From assembly GCA_002355455.1 (NCBI GenBank), contig AP017375.1, forward strand, positions 2,852,001-2,916,000: 64,000 nt of DNA. Direction: 5' to 3'. Positions 9,736-18,482 of this stretch are shown here, one piece after another (the stretch's first letter is position 1; each line of letters starts with the position of its first letter). Both the position numbers and the translations under genes were made by a program. The DNA comes from Stanieria sp. NIES-3757 (GTDB taxonomy: Bacteria; Cyanobacteriota; Cyanobacteriia; Cyanobacteriales; Xenococcaceae). The notes beneath the pieces are model-generated. The model was not told the origin of the DNA. It saw nothing but the letters and a program-made list of their open reading frames with translations, and made no database searches.

Positions 9736-9753
9736 GTGTGATTGAGATCACAC
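9736..9753. promoter_or_regulatory. Perfect CRP-type operator palindrome
   Basis: GTGTGATTGAGATCACAC is a perfect inverted repeat matching the CRP/FNR-family consensus TGTGA-N6-TCACA. It lies between the divergent pilin genes, centred about 87 bases before the rightward start codon and about 150 before the leftward one. In Synechocystis the cAMP receptor protein SyCRP1 controls motility and a minor pilin operon, so a cAMP-CRP site here is a natural reading. A TAGTTA-like -10 near 9792 would place the site about 60 bases upstream of a transcription start, a class I spacing. Confidence 0.75.
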
Positions 9754-9831
9754 TTGTTTAGGACATAATCAAGCCAAACTAATGACAATATTAGTTATTT
9801 TTATTGCCTTGCTGATTGTAGCTAATCAAAT

Positions 9832-11205
9832 ATGAATTATTTAATTAAATCTTTTTTAATTTGTCGCTCAAGAGAACAAGGTTTTGCAATCCCAATCGTA
9901 ATTGGCTTGGGATTAATTATGATTTTAATTGGCATGGTTAGTATAGTTAAATCTAACGAAGAAGATCTAACTGCTATTGGTCAAAGAGGAACTCAAAGAG
10001 CTTTAACTGCTGGGGAAGCGGGAGTTGCTTATTATCGAGATTTAATTAATAAAAACAAAGCGATCGCTGTTTATAATAGTAGTGGTACGGTAAGCTGGGC
10101 AAATAATACTGGTATTCCCAACTTAGATTTCTACGTAAAACCATCTCCAAATAATTGTTTTACTGCTTCTGATGGTTTTGGTGCTACTAATGTTACCAAT
10201 GCTGCTGGTGCAGCTTGGCGAGATGTTGATAGCAATCTTGGACAATATAAATTGATAAATTATGAATATATAGCTGCTGATAAAATAGGAAGGTTAGTAG
10301 TAGAAGGTCGTGATCGCAACAGTAGTAATGAGGCTTCTGTTACTAGACTTAGAGTAGAATTTCCCATTCAACCAGGTGTTCCTAGACCGCCAGGAGTGTC
10401 GCAAGATGTTATTACTGAAAACTTAAATAATTTAGCTCCTGCTTTATGGCTAGGAAGCGATTTAATGACTTTAAATGGCACTAAAAATAATCTGAATGTT
10501 GTCAATGGCAATATTTTAGTTTCAAGTCTAAATTGCCAACTATCAACAGGTACTAAAGCTATCGCAGCCGTATTACCCAATATAGTTGCCGAACCTCAAA
10601 CTTTGCCTAGTATTCCTCTTGCTGTAGGAGGAGTTAATAATATTACTAATAGTAGCGTCCTAGAAAATGTTGACTTACCAAGATCTGGAGATAACTGGGC
10701 AATACAATCGGTCAGGGAACAAACTAAAAATGTTTATCAATACTCAATTCCCAATGGTCTAAGTCTAACTAACAAAAACATACTGATTAACATTAGCCCT
10801 ACCAATAGAACCAAAGACAAAATTATTTTCTATGTTCAGAATAACATTACCTTTGATGGCAACGTAGATGTAAATTGGAATGCAGACTATAAGTCTGAGC
10901 ATTTAGAAATTTACAGCAATGACCCAATCACGATTAGATTCCAAGGTAGTGGGAATATTAGGCTCAAGGCTTTTATTCATGCACCTAACGCGACTGTGGA
11001 AGTAACTGGTACTCCAACAGTTGAAATTACTGGTGCTGTTTGGGTAAAGGAATGGCAAAATACCACTAATCAAACAGTGACGATTACCCCAGATGCAAGT
11101 TATTATGGCTACACCAGCGTTAGAAGAAGCCTTGACAATAATGCATTAGTTATCCAACCAATTATTTATCCTCCCAGCAAGTGGGAAACAGTGGAGGCAG
11201 AATAA
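9832..11205 (+). CDS. PilX-like minor pilin / pilus assembly protein
   Basis: 457 residues. The N-terminus has a short basic segment, then EQGFAIPIVIGLGLIMILIG, a prepilin-like cleavage region followed by one membrane helix, and QRALTAGEAGVAYYRDLI, which matches the PilX N-terminal pattern. The +5 Glu of ordinary pilins is absent (Pro), as often in PilX-like proteins. The large C-terminal part is rich in Asn/Thr and beta-strand-like, presumably exported. Its stop codon directly abuts the ATG of the next pilin gene, so the genes are translationally linked. It is downstream of the CRP-type operator. Confidence 0.75.
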   Translation: MNYLIKSFLICRSREQGFAIPIVIGLGLIMILIGMVSIVKSNEEDLTAIGQRGTQRALTAGEAGVAYYRDLINKNKAIAVYNSSGTVSWANNTGIPNLDFYVKPSPNNCFTASDGFGATNVTNAAGAAWRDVDSNLGQYKLINYEYIAADKIGRLVVEGRDRNSSNEASVTRLRVEFPIQPGVPRPPGVSQDVITENLNNLAPALWLGSDLMTLNGTKNNLNVVNGNILVSSLNCQLSTGTKAIAAVLPNIVAEPQTLPSIPLAVGGVNNITNSSVLENVDLPRSGDNWAIQSVREQTKNVYQYSIPNGLSLTNKNILINISPTNRTKDKIIFYVQNNITFDGNVDVNWNADYKSEHLEIYSNDPITIRFQGSGNIRLKAFIHAPNATVEVTGTPTVEITGAVWVKEWQNTTNQTVTITPDASYYGYTSVRRSLDNNALVIQPIIYPPSKWETVEAE

Positions 11206-11736
11206 ATGTTAAAACTAAATAGATTAATTTGTAAAAGATTACAATCAAATCAAGGCTTTTCCACGCTAGAAGTCATGGTAGCAATCTTAATCGCAGCAGC
11301 TTTTTTGGCAGTATCTTTGCAAACTATGGTAGTAGCTACAGTTTTTAGAGTTAAGGCGCAAGAGAAACAAGTAGCTAGTCAATTAATCCAAGAAGAGATC
11401 GAAAATCTAAATAGTATCGCCATTAATCTCTCTTCAACTCCTTCTAAATGTTTGGCAACTAATTACATCGATGGCTATGCTCATGCTTTAAGATCTCAAT
11501 ATCTTGCATCAACTTCTTATCAACCAAAACCAAGCAAAAGATTATTAAATAATACAGAAGGAAAAAAATGGGGATTAGAGCGCACTATTCTCGATGGTAT
11601 TAGTACTGCTCCTCACAGAGTTTTAAGAATTAGATACCAAGTCAAAGAATTAGATAATGGTGATAATTTTATTGGTGATGCGATCGCAACAGATTATATT
11701 GAGGTAACACCGAATGCAGCTTTTCAATGCCCCTAA
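11206..11736 (+). CDS. Minor pilin / pseudopilin (PilV-like)
   Basis: 176 residues. The leader ends in NQ before GFSTLEVMVAILIAAAF, with Glu at +5 and a hydrophobic helix; then KAQEKQVASQLIQEEIENL, typical of PilV/GspI-like minor pilins. Two Cys occur in the exported part. It begins at the base after the upstream stop and overlaps the start of the next gene by 23 bases, so these genes form one operon. Confidence 0.78.
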   Translation: MLKLNRLICKRLQSNQGFSTLEVMVAILIAAAFLAVSLQTMVVATVFRVKAQEKQVASQLIQEEIENLNSIAINLSSTPSKCLATNYIDGYAHALRSQYLASTSYQPKPSKRLLNNTEGKKWGLERTILDGISTAPHRVLRIRYQVKELDNGDNFIGDAIATDYIEVTPNAAFQCP

Positions 11737-12220
11737 AAAAAATGCCGGTTTTACTCTAATAGAAATCATGACTACAGCAATTGTGGTTGGAGTTTTAGCT
11801 GCTATCGCTGTTCCTAGTTTTGTTGGTTTATTTAATCAAAATAAAGTAAAAGAAGCAGTAGTCCAAGTCGAAGGCGCACTTAAAGAAGCACAACGACAAG
11901 CAATGCGTAGAGGCAAACAATGCACAGTTAGTATCAATGCTGGGACTATTACTGCAACTCCTAACGGTTGTTTATCAAGTCAGCGTCAAATTGATAGCAG
12001 TATAAATATTAATACTGACCCAAATACTTCTCCTTTAAATATTACTTTCTCCCATAGAGGAAATGTCACCAGTACTTACGCGATCGTTCTTTCATCTAAT
12101 AATACTAATGAAAAAAAATGTGTATTGATTTCAGATGGATTGGGAATTATTAAACAAAGTAATTATCAAGGTAGTGTTAGTTCCACAATTTATCCTAATC
12201 AATGTAAGCTTTCCGACTAA
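11714..12220 (+). CDS. FimT/GspH-type minor pilin
   Basis: 168 residues. Leader, then AGFTLIEIMTTAIVVGVLAA with +5 Glu, and EGALKEAQRQAMRRGKQC, the FimT/GspH signature region after the helix. The start ATG lies inside the preceding gene (23-base overlap). It is a close paralogue of the next gene: both share a helix ending in AIAVPSF or AIAIPNF, a KEAQRQA motif, and a C-terminal pair of Cys around a KKC(V/L)(L/A)IS segment. Its product is expected at the base or tip of the type IV pilus or a related secretion pilus. Confidence 0.85.
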   Translation: MQLFNAPKKNAGFTLIEIMTTAIVVGVLAAIAVPSFVGLFNQNKVKEAVVQVEGALKEAQRQAMRRGKQCTVSINAGTITATPNGCLSSQRQIDSSININTDPNTSPLNITFSHRGNVTSTYAIVLSSNNTNEKKCVLISDGLGIIKQSNYQGSVSSTIYPNQCKLSD

Positions 12221-12321
12221 TTTTTTGAGTAAATAGTACTTTGTACACTAATTAACGATAAGTAATATTGCTTCACTATTGGAACTGTTCAGAGAATCAA
12301 AGCAAGTTAAGCTAATTTCTT

Positions 12322-12876
12322 ATGAGATTATACAAGCTCAACAAAAGAGGTCTCAGCAAAGCTGAGGCACTACGTGATCGCGGTTATAGTTTGATTGAAA
12401 TTTTGGTAGTAGTAATTATAGTTGGTATTTTAGCTGCGATCGCAATTCCTAATTTTGCTGGTTTATTAGCGCAACAAAGAGTTAGTGAAGGTTTTGAAAC
12501 AGTCAAAGGTGCAATTAAAGAAGCACAAAGACAAGCTATTCGGAAAGGCAGACGTTGCCGAATTCAAATCGATACAACTAATCGTACAATTAAAGTTAAA
12601 ACTCCCGATGTTGATGGTAGTTATGAAGGCTGTTTATTCAGCGATCGCTCTTTGCCAACTGGAGTAGAAATTAAAACCAATTACGACACACCAGTAATTA
12701 CTTTTTCGCCACGAGGTAATACTAATAGTGCTGGTACAATTGTTGTTTATCATAATCAAAATAATTCTACTAAAAAATGTTTGGCTATTTCTCTGGGACT
12801 AGGAATTTTAAGAAGTGGAAATTATACAGGAGATGTCTCTCGTTCAGTTAGTGCTACTAATTGTGAAACTAATTAG
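12322..12876 (+). CDS. FimT/GspH-type minor pilin with a repeat-encoded leader
   Basis: 184 residues, a paralogue of the gene just upstream. The prepilin cleavage region is DRGYSLIEILVVVIIVGILA with +5 Glu, followed by KGAIKEAQRQAIRKGRRC. Unusually, the leader segment GLSKAEALRD is encoded by a palindromic repeat (12344-12382) whose inverted copy lies 31 bases after the stop codon (12908-12946). The mature protein looks intact. About 100 bases separate it from the previous gene, so it could be in the same operon or have its own promoter. Whether prepilin peptidase accepts the altered leader is unknown. Confidence 0.83.
   Translation: MRLYKLNKRGLSKAEALRDRGYSLIEILVVVIIVGILAAIAIPNFAGLLAQQRVSEGFETVKGAIKEAQRQAIRKGRRCRIQIDTTNRTIKVKTPDVDGSYEGCLFSDRSLPTGVEIKTNYDTPVITFSPRGNTNSAGTIVVYHNQNNSTKKCLAISLGLGILRSGNYTGDVSRSVSATNCETN
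12344..12382 (+). repeat. Inverted repeat arm A, inside the pilin leader codons
   Basis: 39 bases matching the reverse complement of 12908-12946 at 37 of 39 positions (mismatches at 12349 and 12376). It contains the palindromic core CTCAGC-AA-AGCTGAG and ends in a HIP1-like TGATCGC. A related core occurs at 38924-38938. It is translated as part of the pilin leader peptide. Confidence 0.9.
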
Positions 12877-12907
12877 TTACTGATTACCCTATTCTCAAAA
12901 GTCTAAG

Positions 12908-12946
12908 GCGATCGCGTAGTGCCTCAGCTTTGCTGAGACCGCTTTT
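12908..12946 (-). repeat. Inverted repeat arm B, after the pilin gene
   Basis: Inverted copy of 12344-12382 with 37 of 39 bases identical, beginning with a HIP1 octamer and containing CTCAGC-TTT-GCTGAG. The two arms enclose about 525 bases holding nearly all of the pilin coding sequence. Confidence 0.9.
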
Positions 12947-12964
12947 AATTAAACTAAAAACAAT

Positions 12965-13792
12965 ATGAAATTACACGTTGAAATTCAAGGAACAGGATTT
13001 CCAATTCTATGTTTACATGGTCATCCTGGTTCAGGACGAAGTATGTCAGTATTTACAAACTTTCTTTCCCAAAAATATCAAACCATTGCTCCAGATCTAC
13101 GAGGATATGGTAAAAGTAGACCGACAAATAGATTTAAAATGGAAGACCATCTTGACGACCTTGAAGAGCTTTTGGAACGTTTAGAAATTAAACGCTGTTT
13201 ACTTTTAGGCTGGTCTTTGGGAGGTATTTTGGCATTAGAATTAGCCCTCCGATTGCCACAAAAATTTACAGGGTTAATTTTAATCGCTTCGGCTGCTCGT
13301 CCTCGTAGTAATCATCCTCCCATTACTTGGCTAGATTTACTTTATACAGGAATTGCAGGGATCATTAATTACTTAAAACCTGGATGGCAATGGAATATAG
13401 ATACTTTTGGTAAACAGTCTTTGTTTCGCTATCTTCTAACTCAACAAAATGCTCAAGCATATCACTATTTAGCCAAAGAAGGTGTTCCTGCTTATCTTAA
13501 AACTTCCACTGCTGCTCATCAATCATTATCTCAAGCGATTAGTCAAGGATACAATCGTCTTCAAGAGCTTCAATTACTCGATCTTCCCTGTTTGGCTTTA
13601 GCTGGGGCAGAAGATCGTCATATTACTGCTATTTCTAGCGAAGAAACTGCTAACGCACTAAGTTCTTGTCAATGGCGATGTTTTTCCAATACCGCTCATT
13701 TATTCCCTTGGGAAATTCCTAACTTAGTCCAAGAAGAGATCGAGCAATGGTTAGATGATTATCCTGAAACAGTTATGGAAAAAGCTAACTAA
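12965..13792 (+). CDS. Alpha/beta-fold hydrolase
   Basis: 275 residues with the classic arrangement: the oxyanion segment HGHPGSGRS near residue 19, LRGYGKSRP near 48, nucleophile elbow GWSLGG near 85 (Ser nucleophile), acid in GAEDRHI near 218, and a late His in NTAHLFPWE near 243. No signal peptide, so cytosolic. The substrate cannot be inferred; the family includes esterases, haloperoxidase-like enzymes and C-C hydrolases. The start ATG lies 19 bases after repeat arm B. It may be cotranscribed with the pilins or separate. Confidence 0.88.
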   Translation: MKLHVEIQGTGFPILCLHGHPGSGRSMSVFTNFLSQKYQTIAPDLRGYGKSRPTNRFKMEDHLDDLEELLERLEIKRCLLLGWSLGGILALELALRLPQKFTGLILIASAARPRSNHPPITWLDLLYTGIAGIINYLKPGWQWNIDTFGKQSLFRYLLTQQNAQAYHYLAKEGVPAYLKTSTAAHQSLSQAISQGYNRLQELQLLDLPCLALAGAEDRHITAISSEETANALSSCQWRCFSNTAHLFPWEIPNLVQEEIEQWLDDYPETVMEKAN

Positions 13793-13804
13793 CGCTAGGA
13801 AACA

Positions 13805-14089
13805 TTAGTAGGATTTGCCGAAAGCAGGAACAGTCTTAAAATCCACAGGTTCATCCAACTCATCAAAAATTGTTAATTCACTTGGTTGACAACGTTTGAC
13901 AGTCAACGAAATCCCTTGCGCGCCTTCTCCTTTTAAATCTTCGATGTAACCAGCTTGGGCAATTTCGGCTTCTCTAGCAGTCAAAAAAGGGCCAAAATAA
14001 TAAATGCAAGCAGGAGTATCAGTAGTAATTTCAACCCAATAAGCTCTACCTACGCTATCTAGAACTTTAGTTAAGATTTCTTTAAGCAT
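13805..14089 (-). CDS. DUF1816 domain protein
   Basis: 94 residues, matching the small cyanobacterial DUF1816 family: AYWVEITTDTPACIYYFGPF, then EAEIAQAGYIEDLKGEGAQ. The family is nearly confined to cyanobacteria; some members are linked with phycobilisome linker-like proteins, but no biochemical role is established. The start follows a GAGGA box. It is convergent with the hydrolase gene, with only 12 bases between stops. Confidence 0.8.
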   Translation of the reverse strand: MLKEILTKVLDSVGRAYWVEITTDTPACIYYFGPFLTAREAEIAQAGYIEDLKGEGAQGISLTVKRCQPSELTIFDELDEPVDFKTVPAFGKSY

Positions 14090-14241
14090 TTTAAATTTCC
14101 TCTATTTATTACTGTATTTAATTGGTGTATTGTTGCAGATGTGTTTTAAATCTTTATATTACGTTACAAAAATTTTTTTTATTTATAACAGCCTGATTTT
14201 AACTCTGAATCACTGTTAATTGGTAGTAAAAATAATTAACT

Positions 14242-15126
14242 CTAATTAGAAAATCTTTGACGACAAATTTCGTAAATAGCAATAGCTGTTGCTACCGAAG
14301 CATTAAGGCTAGGAGTTTCTCCCGATAAAGGAATAGCTACCAACTCATCACAATTACGTTGAATCAAATTACTTAGACCTTTTCCTTCCGAACCTATTAC
14401 TAATCCTATCGCTCCTCGAAAATTAATTGTGTGTAACAGTTTACTACTTTCAGCACTAGTGCCATAGAGCCAAAAGCCTGCTTCTTTTAACTTGTCTAAA
14501 GCTTGGCTTAAATTGACTACTCGCGCAACAGGGAAAGTTGCTAAAGCTCCTGCTGCTACTTTCATCACTGTAGAAGTAACTCCTACTGCTCGTCTTTGAG
14601 GTATAACCAAACCTTGTACGCCCATTGCCTCAGCAGTACGAATAATTGCACCTAAATTATGGGGATCGTTTATGCCATCAGCAATAATAATTACTGGTTC
14701 TGTAGAGGTAGTTTTGGCATGTTCAAGTAAATCTTCTAACTCCCAATAAGAATAAGGAGCAATTTGCACTGCTATTCCTTGGTGATTTCCGCCTTGAGTT
14801 AGTAAATCTAGACGACGCATTTCTACTTCGTCTATGATCGCTCCATTCGCTTTAGCTGATTGAAGAAGAGAATAAAATTGAGGAACTTGTCGTAACTTGG
14901 CAGTAACCCAGATGCGATCAATATTGCTGTCACTTTTCAAAATTGCTAAAACAGAATGGCGACCATAAACTAACTCAGAATCTTCTTGTTCGAGTTTGGG
15001 GTCGAATTCGATTTGATTACTTTTACGAGATGATTGAAGCTTAGATTTGCGCTCTTTTGACTGAGATTTATTTTTCCTCAAATGTTGGGGAACTGGATCC
15101 CGTTTAATAAAAGATTGCTCGCTCAT
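14242..15126 (-). CDS. rlmB: TrmH-family 23S rRNA (guanosine-2'-O)-methyltransferase
   Basis: 294 residues. An N-terminal basic tail (residues 1-45, rich in Lys/Ser) precedes the substrate-binding domain ([13 protein letters not shown]) and the SPOUT methyltransferase domain. SPOUT motifs: [21 protein letters not shown] (first 20 residues diagnostic), [11 protein letters not shown] and [15 protein letters not shown]. RlmB modifies G2251 in the peptidyl-transferase P loop. It sits 43 bases after mrnC on the same strand, forming a STAS-mrnC-rlmB operon concerned with ribosomal RNA maturation. Confidence 0.93.
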   Translation of the reverse strand: MSEQSFIKRDPVPQHLRKNKSQSKERKSKLQSSRKSNQIEFDPKLEQEDSELVYGRHSVLAILKSDSNIDRIWVTAKLRQVPQFYSLLQSAKANGAIIDEVEMRRLDLLTQGGNHQGIAVQIAPYSYWELEDLLEHAKTTSTEPVIIIADGINDPHNLGAIIRTAEAMGVQGLVIPQRRAVGVTSTVMKVAAGALATFPVARVVNLSQALDKLKEAGFWLYGTSAESSKLLHTINFRGAIGLVIGSEGKGLSNLIQRNCDELVAIPLSGETPSLNASVATAIAIYEICRQRFSN

Positions 15127-15169
15127 AAATCATAGATTTAAAAGGTATTAGTTTTCTTAAAAATTTAAA

Positions 15170-15652
15170 TTAACTCAAAGATTTTGTAGAATTAATCCCT
15201 AATTTAGCTAATAATTCATCTAAACGTTGAGGATTGGTTAGATAAAGATAGCCTAGCAAAGTTTCAAAACTGGTAGCCTGTTGGTAAATTTGGGCAGATA
15301 TACGTCGTGGTTTCTTGTCAACTGCATTCCGTCCACGACGTACAATTTCCTGTTCTGAGAAAGTCAGATAAGGTTGAAGTAATTGGAGATAATCTGCCTG
15401 ACTTTCGGCTCTTACTTGAGCAACAACTTGATTATGATAATCTGCAAGCCGTTTCGGCGGGATGAGGTAGCAAGTACGAACGTATAGTTCATAGACTGCA
15501 TCCCCAATATACGCCAAAGCACTAGGTGACAAGCTTTCTACTTGGGAAACAAGAGAAGTTGCCATTTGATTAGACAATAAACTAGCTTCTGTCCAAGCAG
15601 AAGCCGAAGTTGTTAACTCTGGTTGATCTCGATCTGGTTCTGGTAAACTCAC
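15170..15652 (-). CDS. mrnC: Mini-ribonuclease III
   Basis: 160 residues. The RNase III-like catalytic core is visible: [18 protein letters not shown] (containing the Asp of the signature), then RRGRNA, and [11 protein letters not shown] near the C-terminus with the catalytic Glu. It lacks a double-stranded RNA binding domain, as typical of Mini-III, which matures the ends of 23S rRNA in Bacillus. The GTG start gives 14 bases after the stop of the STAS gene; an internal ATG (MATSLVSQ) is an alternative start. Downstream rlmB also acts on 23S rRNA. Confidence 0.92.
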   Translation of the reverse strand: MSLPEPDRDQPELTTSASAWTEASLLSNQMATSLVSQVESLSPSALAYIGDAVYELYVRTCYLIPPKRLADYHNQVVAQVRAESQADYLQLLQPYLTFSEQEIVRRGRNAVDKKPRRISAQIYQQATSFETLLGYLYLTNPQRLDELLAKLGINSTKSLS

Positions 15653-15666
15653 GCCTATTACTGACG

Positions 15667-16032
15667 CTATTTTTCTATATTTTCGATAGCAGCTTCAACT
15701 GAAGGCTGAAGAGAAAGAAATTTCTCTAGGCGAACTAGTTTAACTGTTTGAGTTACCCTCGCGTTGGTAACTATTTGTAAACTTCCGCCCGCAGTTTGTG
15801 CCTTTTTGACTAGCTGTACCAAAGCGCCCAATCCCGAACTGTCGATAAAATCAATTTGAGAGAGAACGAGAATTGCATGATAAGGTCCTTCGTCAATATA
15901 ATTACCGATTACCTTACGGAAAGTAGGCTCAGAAAAGGCATCAAGTAATCCAGCCAGACGAAATATTTGATAGTTTTTCCTGACTTCGCGAGTGCCTCTT
16001 AAGCTAACTGTCAGGTTTAGTTGCTCAGGAAT
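15667..16032 (-). CDS. STAS-domain anti-sigma-factor antagonist-like protein, probable ATT start
   Basis: 121 residues. The STAS fold is recognised from [30 protein letters not shown], the phospho-site-like [18 protein letters not shown] (DSSG with Ser) and [12 protein letters not shown]. The family partners with anti-sigma kinases or Ser/Thr phosphatases. No ATG, GTG or TTG exists in frame before the conserved region; a TGA lies ten codons upstream. An ATT codon at 16030-16032 is preceded by a perfect AGGAGG five bases away, so I place the start there. A TATACT -10 box at 16073-16078 fits a short leader. It heads the mrnC-rlmB operon. Confidence 0.85.
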   Translation of the reverse strand: MPEQLNLTVSLRGTREVRKNYQIFRLAGLLDAFSEPTFRKVIGNYIDEGPYHAILVLSQIDFIDSSGLGALVQLVKKAQTAGGSLQIVTNARVTQTVKLVRLEKFLSLQPSVEAAIENIEK

Positions 16033-16037
16033 AGTTT

Positions 16038-16043
16038 CCTCCT
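16038..16043 (-). promoter_or_regulatory. Ribosome binding site deciding the ATT start of the STAS gene
   Basis: AGGAGG on the minus strand, five bases upstream of the ATT codon at 16030-16032. It is the only strong Shine-Dalgarno box near the open frame, and no conventional start follows it at normal spacing. Confidence 0.75.
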
Positions 16044-16188
16044 CAACTCTAGCTGAATCTGGTCAATGGTACAGTATAGCCCATTTCTTACTAGTAATGT
16101 TTATCTTTTCTCGCCAGACTCAAAAATTTCTCATCAATCAAGTTAATACAGCTTTTGTTTCAAGCTGATATTTATTAAAGTCAATAAA

Positions 16189-16217
16189 AAACCCCACTCA
16201 CTATTGCCAAGAGCGGG
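16189..16217 (-). terminator. Intrinsic terminator on the minus strand without an upstream gene
   Basis: On the minus strand, a stem ACCCCGCTC / GAGTGGGGT (one mismatch) is followed by a run of six T, the form of a Rho-independent terminator. No coding gene lies upstream on that strand as far as the ABC permease gene at 16679. It may end an undescribed small RNA or antisense transcript. Confidence 0.55.
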
Positions 16218-16678
16218 GTATGTGGAGCAAGAGGAATTAAATAAAATAGAAATTAAAGAATAGTCAAAACTATATTTGGCTTTTCTTAATATTGAATGTT
16301 ACTATTCATCACTAACGAGTACATTCGTATAAACACTGATTTTTGCTCTTGAGTCCCATTGATTTAGTTGTTTCTACGGATAAAATAAAAATAATTCTTC
16401 ACGTCTTTTTCAAAAAAGATTAAAATATTTCAAAGATTTTCAAGTGAGTCATAATATTTGCCTTAATTAATCACTAAAAAAGCGATCGCTTAAGAATTTT
16501 ATCTGGTTAAAATTATTTTGTTATCTATTTTGAGCAAGGTTTTTATGTTTTAAGGTTATTTTTGAAATTGAATTGTTAAATCCTAGCATTTACTGATTAA
16601 TACTGAAAAATATACTTATTTTGGAGTTTATTACTGCAAATAAAGATTGTTAAAATTGCTTAGTTAAGAAAACATGTC

Positions 16679-17563
16679 ATGACTATTAATTCCCAAGAAA
16701 AACTCACAGGATGCTTACTATTAATCCCAGCTTTATTGGTTTTATTATTAGTATTTATTTACCCAATAGGACGAGCTTTTTGGTTAAGTTTTTTTACAGA
16801 AAATCTTGGTACACAATTAAACCCAGTTTTTTCAGGAATTGGTAATTATCAAAGAATGCTTGGGGATGGCAGATTTTGGCAAACAATGGGAAATACAACG
16901 GTATTTACAGTTGTGAGTGTAATTTTAGAATTATTGTTAGGTCTAGCTATTGCTCTGGTTCTAAATCAATCTTTTCGAGGTAGAGGGATTGTCAGAACTA
17001 TTGCCATTATCCCCTGGGCATTACCAACCGCAGTTATGGGATTAGCCTGGGCATGGATTTTTAACGATCAATTTGGTGTTGTTAATGATATTTTGCAACG
17101 ATTAGGATTGATTGATACAGGTATTAATTGGTTAGGAGAACCAAGTTTAGCAATGGTAGCTTTAATCATTGCTGATGTTTGGAAAACTACACCTTTTATT
17201 AGTATTATTCTACTTGCAGGATTACAATCAATTCCTGAGGATTTATACGAAGCTCATGCTATAGATGGTGCTAATTACTGGCAGAGTTTTTATCAAATTA
17301 CTTTGCCTTTATTAATGCCTCAAATTTTAATTGCTTTACTGTTTAGATTTGCTCAAGCTTTTGGTATTTTTGATTTAGTTCAAGTTATGACTAGTGGTGG
17401 TCCAGCAGGAGCAACGGAAACAGTTTCTATCTATATTTATTCAATGGTAATGCGTTATCTTGATTTTGGCTATGGAGCAGCTTTAGTTGTAGTAACTTTT
17501 TTGTTGTTAGTGTTGGTTGTTATAGCTACTAGTTATTTTTTGCAAAAATTAAGAAATATTTAA
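16679..17563 (+). CDS. Sugar ABC transporter permease, MalF/UgpA type
   Basis: 294 residues with about six membrane helices, starting with a helix at residues 11-33 (LLLIPALLVLLLVFIYPIG). The cytoplasmic EAA loop that docks to the ATPase is EAHAIDGANYWQSFYQITLP. This is the family-1 carbohydrate uptake permease class, which works as a heterodimer with the next gene. The binding protein and ATPase genes are not nearby, so they must be elsewhere. In cyanobacteria such pairs include glucosylglycerol, trehalose and maltose transporters; the substrate here cannot be told. Confidence 0.9.
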   Translation: MTINSQEKLTGCLLLIPALLVLLLVFIYPIGRAFWLSFFTENLGTQLNPVFSGIGNYQRMLGDGRFWQTMGNTTVFTVVSVILELLLGLAIALVLNQSFRGRGIVRTIAIIPWALPTAVMGLAWAWIFNDQFGVVNDILQRLGLIDTGINWLGEPSLAMVALIIADVWKTTPFISIILLAGLQSIPEDLYEAHAIDGANYWQSFYQITLPLLMPQILIALLFRFAQAFGIFDLVQVMTSGGPAGATETVSIYIYSMVMRYLDFGYGAALVVVTFLLLVLVVIATSYFLQKLRNI

Positions 17564-17614
17564 ATAATTAAAATCAATTTATCGATATTTTTTCTTTATA
17601 AATAAAATTTTGAA

Positions 17615-18478
17615 ATGGCAATTGTAAAATCTAATTCTCAAACTACTAATTTCAATTTATCCCAAGTTGTTTTTGGGTTGATAGTTATCTTGATCATTGT
17701 TTTTTTTCTTGCGCCGATTGTTTGGCAGGTACTAACTTCTTTTAAGTTAAATCAAGATATCTCAGCAATCCCCAATATTTATTTTCCTAAAAGAATTACT
17801 TTAACTCATTATTTAGAACTCTTTAATCGTCGTCCTTTTTTACTCTATATTCTGAATAGTGCTTTAGTTTCAATTGTTTCAACATTTTTATGCCTTATAT
17901 TAGGTTCTCCTGCTGCTTATGCTTTAGCCAGATTAAAACTTCCAGGAGAACAAATTATTTTAGCAGGTATTTTAATCATCACTTTATTTCCCTATGTACT
18001 ACTATTTTTAGGATTATTAGAAATAGTCAAGGCAATCGGTTTGGGAAATAATTATCTAGCTTTAATTATTCCTTATACAGCTATTAACTTACCCTTGACT
18101 ATTTTAGTTATGCGTAGCTTTTTCCAGCAATTACCTAAAGATTTAGAAGATGCAGCCAAAATTGATGGTTATAAAACCATTCCGATGTTGTTTAACATTG
18201 TCTTACCAATGACCGTTCCTGCTTTGATTACTACTGGAATATTAACGTTTATATTTGCTTGGAATGAATATATTTTCGCTTTGACTTTTATTACTAAAGA
18301 AACTATGAAAACTATTCCTGTAGCTACAGCACAATTAGGAGGAACAACTTTATTTGACATTCCTTACGGACCGATCGCGTCTGCTACAGTAATAGGTACG
18401 CTGCCTTTAGTTTTGCTGGTTTTATTTTTCCAACGTCGCATTGTTCAAGGTTTGACGGCGGGTGCAGTTAAGGGATAA
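17615..18478 (+). CDS. Sugar ABC transporter permease, MalG/UgpE type
   Basis: 287 residues, six predicted membrane helices and the EAA loop EDAAKIDGYKTIPMLFNIVLP. The extracytoplasmic segment after the first helix contains DISAIPNIYFPKRITLTHY, typical of MalG-like partners. It follows its partner by 51 bases and overlaps or touches the start region of the next gene, indicating one transcript. It should form the membrane channel together with the upstream permease. Confidence 0.9.
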   Translation: MAIVKSNSQTTNFNLSQVVFGLIVILIIVFFLAPIVWQVLTSFKLNQDISAIPNIYFPKRITLTHYLELFNRRPFLLYILNSALVSIVSTFLCLILGSPAAYALARLKLPGEQIILAGILIITLFPYVLLFLGLLEIVKAIGLGNNYLALIIPYTAINLPLTILVMRSFFQQLPKDLEDAAKIDGYKTIPMLFNIVLPMTVPALITTGILTFIFAWNEYIFALTFITKETMKTIPVATAQLGGTTLFDIPYGPIASATVIGTLPLVLLVLFFQRRIVQGLTAGAVKG

Positions 18479-18482
18479 AAGT

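Larger units (their letters stand above)
16033..16678. other. 646-base gene-free region upstream of the ABC permeases
   Basis: It holds the leftward promoter and ribosome binding site of the STAS operon at its left end, a leftward terminator-like hairpin at 16189-16217, one HIP1 site near 16482 and otherwise AT-rich sequence. No substrate-binding protein gene or other convincing coding frame was seen. Confidence 0.6.
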
